Shown here piece after piece: positions 22,744-24,425 of a stretch of DNA of 24,425 nucleotides. How positions within the stretch are numbered: position 1 is the stretch's first letter; the number at the start of each line of letters is the position of its first letter. Under the pieces are notes generated by a model that saw nothing but the letters and a program-made list of their open reading frames with translations, was not told the DNA's origin and did no database searches. Position numbers and translations under genes: made by a program. The DNA comes from an uncultured Clostridia bacterium (GTDB lineage Bacteria; Bacillota; Clostridia; Christensenellales; UBA1242): NCBI GenBank assembly GCA_937891595.1, contig CALATF010000065.1, forward strand, positions 1-24,425, written 5' to 3'.

Positions 22744-23790
22744 TTATTCTTGATAAAACAAACATGCATCCCCAAAACTAAAAAATCTGTATTTTTCTTT
22801 TATAGCTTCTTCATAAACTTGCATTGTTTCTTTATATCCTACAAAAGCACTTACAAGCATAATAAGAGTGCTTTCTGGCAAGTGAAAATTAGTTATTAAG
22901 CAATCAACTATTTTAAAGTTATACGGTGGATAGCAAAATAATTTTGTTTTATTTTTTTGTGCAATAAGTTTACCATTTTCATCTATAGAACTTTCAAGTG
23001 TCCTAACACTTGTTGTTCCAACTGCTATTACTCGCCTATTTTCACTTTTAGCTTTATTTACAATATCTGCTACTTCTTGTGTTACTTCATAATATTCTGT
23101 GTGCATATCATGATTTAAAATATTTTCTTCTTTTACTGGTCTAAAAGTTCCAAGCCCAACATGAAGTAAAACATAACAAATTTCAACACCTTTATCTTTT
23201 ACTTTTTGAAGCAGTTCTGGTGTAAAATGAAGTCCGGCTGTTGGCGCTGCTGTAGAGCCATTTGTTTTGCTGTATACTGTTTGATACCTTTCCTTATCTT
23301 CCAACTTGTTTTTTATATAAGGTGGCAAAGGCATAATTCCTACACGAGATAAAACATCTTCAAAAGTTCCTTCAAAAATAAACCTTACTGTTTTACCCCC
23401 AAAATCATTATCGCCCAAAATTTCACAGCTTAATTCATCATTAAAACTTACTTTTGTTCCCTTTTTTAACCTTTTACCCGGTTTTGCTAAACATTCCCAG
23501 TCAGTTAAATTTAAACGTCTTATTAAAAATATTTCTACTTTGGCTCCTGTATTTTCTTTAACACCTAACAACCTACAAGGAATAACCCTTGTATTATTTA
23601 AAACTAAAACGTCCCCTGCTTTTAAATAATCAAGAATATCATAAAAATGCTTATGTTCTATTTTTTTTGTTTGTTTATTAAAAGCAAGCAATCTTGAAGC
23701 ATCTCTTTGCTTTAATGGAGTTTGAGCAATAAGTTCTTCAGGCAAATTGTAAAAATATGTGCTTTTTTTAGTAAAATCAATTTCCATCAT
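22744..23790 (-). CDS. queA: S-adenosylmethionine:tRNA ribosyltransferase-isomerase QueA
   Basis: QueA transfers and isomerises the ribosyl part of S-adenosylmethionine onto preQ1-modified tRNA to make epoxyqueuosine, the step after Tgt. The 348 residues match the family. Visible hallmarks are YNLPEELIAQTP (14-25), RDASRLL, GDVLVLNNTRVIPCRL (59-74), AAPTAGLHFT (181-190), GLGTFRPV and the C-terminal NFHLPESTLIMLVSAF. Two adjacent ATGs (23790, 23787) are possible starts; both overlap the end of ruvB, by 14 or 11 bp, so translation is coupled. The ribosome site there is weak (GGA). A strong terminator ends the ruvB-queA unit, cutting it off from tgt. Confidence 0.96.
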   Translation of the reverse strand: MMEIDFTKKSTYFYNLPEELIAQTPLKQRDASRLLAFNKQTKKIEHKHFYDILDYLKAGDVLVLNNTRVIPCRLLGVKENTGAKVEIFLIRRLNLTDWECLAKPGKRLKKGTKVSFNDELSCEILGDNDFGGKTVRFIFEGTFEDVLSRVGIMPLPPYIKNKLEDKERYQTVYSKTNGSTAAPTAGLHFTPELLQKVKDKGVEICYVLLHVGLGTFRPVKEENILNHDMHTEYYEVTQEVADIVNKAKSENRRVIAVGTTSVRTLESSIDENGKLIAQKNKTKLFCYPPYNFKIVDCLITNFHLPESTLIMLVSAFVGYKETMQVYEEAIKEKYRFFSFGDACLFYQE

Positions 23791-24425
23791 TTATACTTTC
23801 ATCCAGTTTTTTAAGTTCTTTTAATTTCTTTTCATCTAAACTTATATTTAAGTGTTCATATGCTTTTGGTAAAGCAACCCTGCCCCTTGGCGTGCGGGCA
23901 ATAAAGCCAAGTCTAATAATATATGGTTCATAAACATCTTCTATTGTGGTAGAATCTTCACCAATTGAAGCAGCAATTGTATCAAGTCCAACTGGACCAC
24001 CATTAAATTTATCAATCATTGCAAGCAAAATTTTTCTATCAATATAATCTAACCCGATGTCGTCAACATCCATCATATCAAGGGCTTCATCGGCAATTTT
24101 TGCATCAATTTTACTAAAACCTTTCACTTGAGCATAATCTCTAATGCGTTTTAAAAATCTATTTGCAATACGAGGCGTACCACGGCTTCTTTTTGCTAAT
24201 TCCATGCAAGCTTCTTGATCGCATTCTACATTTAAAATTTTACTACTTCTTAAAATTATTTGAGAGAGTTCTTCTGGAGTGTAAAGTTCAAGCCTTATGT
24301 TAATGCCAAATCTATCACGTAAAGGAGATGTTAACATACCAGCGCGCGTGGTTGCTCCAATCAATGTAAATGGATTAAGTTTTATTGTTATGACATTTTT
24401 TGGAATTTTCAAATAAATCAAAGAA
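23777..24425 (-). CDS. ruvB: Holliday junction helicase RuvB, C-terminal part (runs off the window)
   Basis: The last 216 codons of RuvB, the AAA+ motor that drives branch migration of Holliday junctions with RuvA. Present are sensor 1 and arginine-finger segment (IGATTRAGMLTSPLRDRFG), the helical lid (RSRGTPRIANRFLKRIRDYA) and the C-terminal winged helix (DRKILLAMIDKFNGGPVG and GFIARTPRGRVALPKAYEHL). Walker A and B lie outside the window, so the coordinate 24425 is not a start. The segment before NPFTLIGATTR, usually like GKGPSARSI, is here LKIPKNVITI, a noticeable divergence. It ends with TGA overlapping the queA start. Confidence 0.96.
   Translation of the reverse strand, partial: SLIYLKIPKNVITIKLNPFTLIGATTRAGMLTSPLRDRFGINIRLELYTPEELSQIILRSSKILNVECDQEACMELAKRSRGTPRIANRFLKRIRDYAQVKGFSKIDAKIADEALDMMDVDDIGLDYIDRKILLAMIDKFNGGPVGLDTIAASIGEDSTTIEDVYEPYIIRLGFIARTPRGRVALPKAYEHLNISLDEKKLKELKKLDESINDGN

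Noticed and set aside
1..24425. TGA reassigned to Trp (mollicute code)
   Set aside because: TGA ends ruvB and potB at the expected C-termini, and Trp is encoded by TGG in PotD, QueA and Tgt.
1..24425. CRISPR array, tRNA, rRNA, insertion sequence or prophage
   Set aside because: No regularly spaced repeats, no tRNA cloverleaf or rRNA-like stretch, and no transposase, integrase or phage proteins were seen in any frame.

Overview
The window is very A+T-rich bacterial DNA with ribosome-binding sites of the AGGAG type, sigma-A-like promoters and many U-tract hairpin terminators. TGA is used as a normal stop (for example at the ends of ruvB and potB), so this is not a code-4 mollicute. The backbone ruvB-queA / tgt-yajC-TIGR04086-secD-secF-recJ is the arrangement typical of Clostridia. 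I infer an uncultured low-GC Clostridia-like Firmicute, probably host-associated; the exact lineage cannot be told from the sequence.

Layout from left to right. (1) 1-77: the first 25 codons of pgk on the minus strand, overlapped by a promoterless, ATG-less plus-strand reading frame (65-622) that looks like a gene remnant. (2) 798-3341, minus: pnp and rpsO, each with its own signals and separated by a strong hairpin; rpsO has a consensus-like promoter and a structured leader. (3) 3477-7258, minus: an accessory block with an 81-residue orphan protein and two tandem paralogous proteins of 590 and 526 residues. Both carry an HExxH motif and a downstream Glu at matching positions. This is the best candidate for an undescribed system. 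(4) 7367-15164, minus: recJ, secF/secD, a TIGR04086-type membrane protein, yajC and tgt. Most have their own terminator, so the ancestral operon is split into short transcription units. SecD and SecF have both lost the transmembrane Asp linked to proton coupling. (5) 15406-20590, plus: a spermidine/putrescine importer operon, XRE-cupin regulator-potA-potB-potC-potD. It is driven by a perfect TTGACA-N17-TATAAT promoter that overlaps a palindromic operator candidate. (6) 20669-22572, minus: a lipoprotein and a seven-helix membrane protein with a C-terminal LuxR DNA-binding domain. Three helically phased heptamer repeats lie between them. (7) 22744-24425, minus: queA overlapping the end of ruvB, which runs off the window.

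How the genes fit together: tgt and queA catalyse two steps of queuosine tRNA modification; yajC-secD-secF form the Sec accessory complex; rpsO-pnp is the conserved translation/RNA-decay pair. The polyamine operon and the lipoprotein/LuxR pair sit between queA and tgt, which are usually adjacent, so about 7.5 kb looks like an accessory insertion in a conserved locus. No rRNA, tRNA, CRISPR array, transposase or phage gene was recognised.
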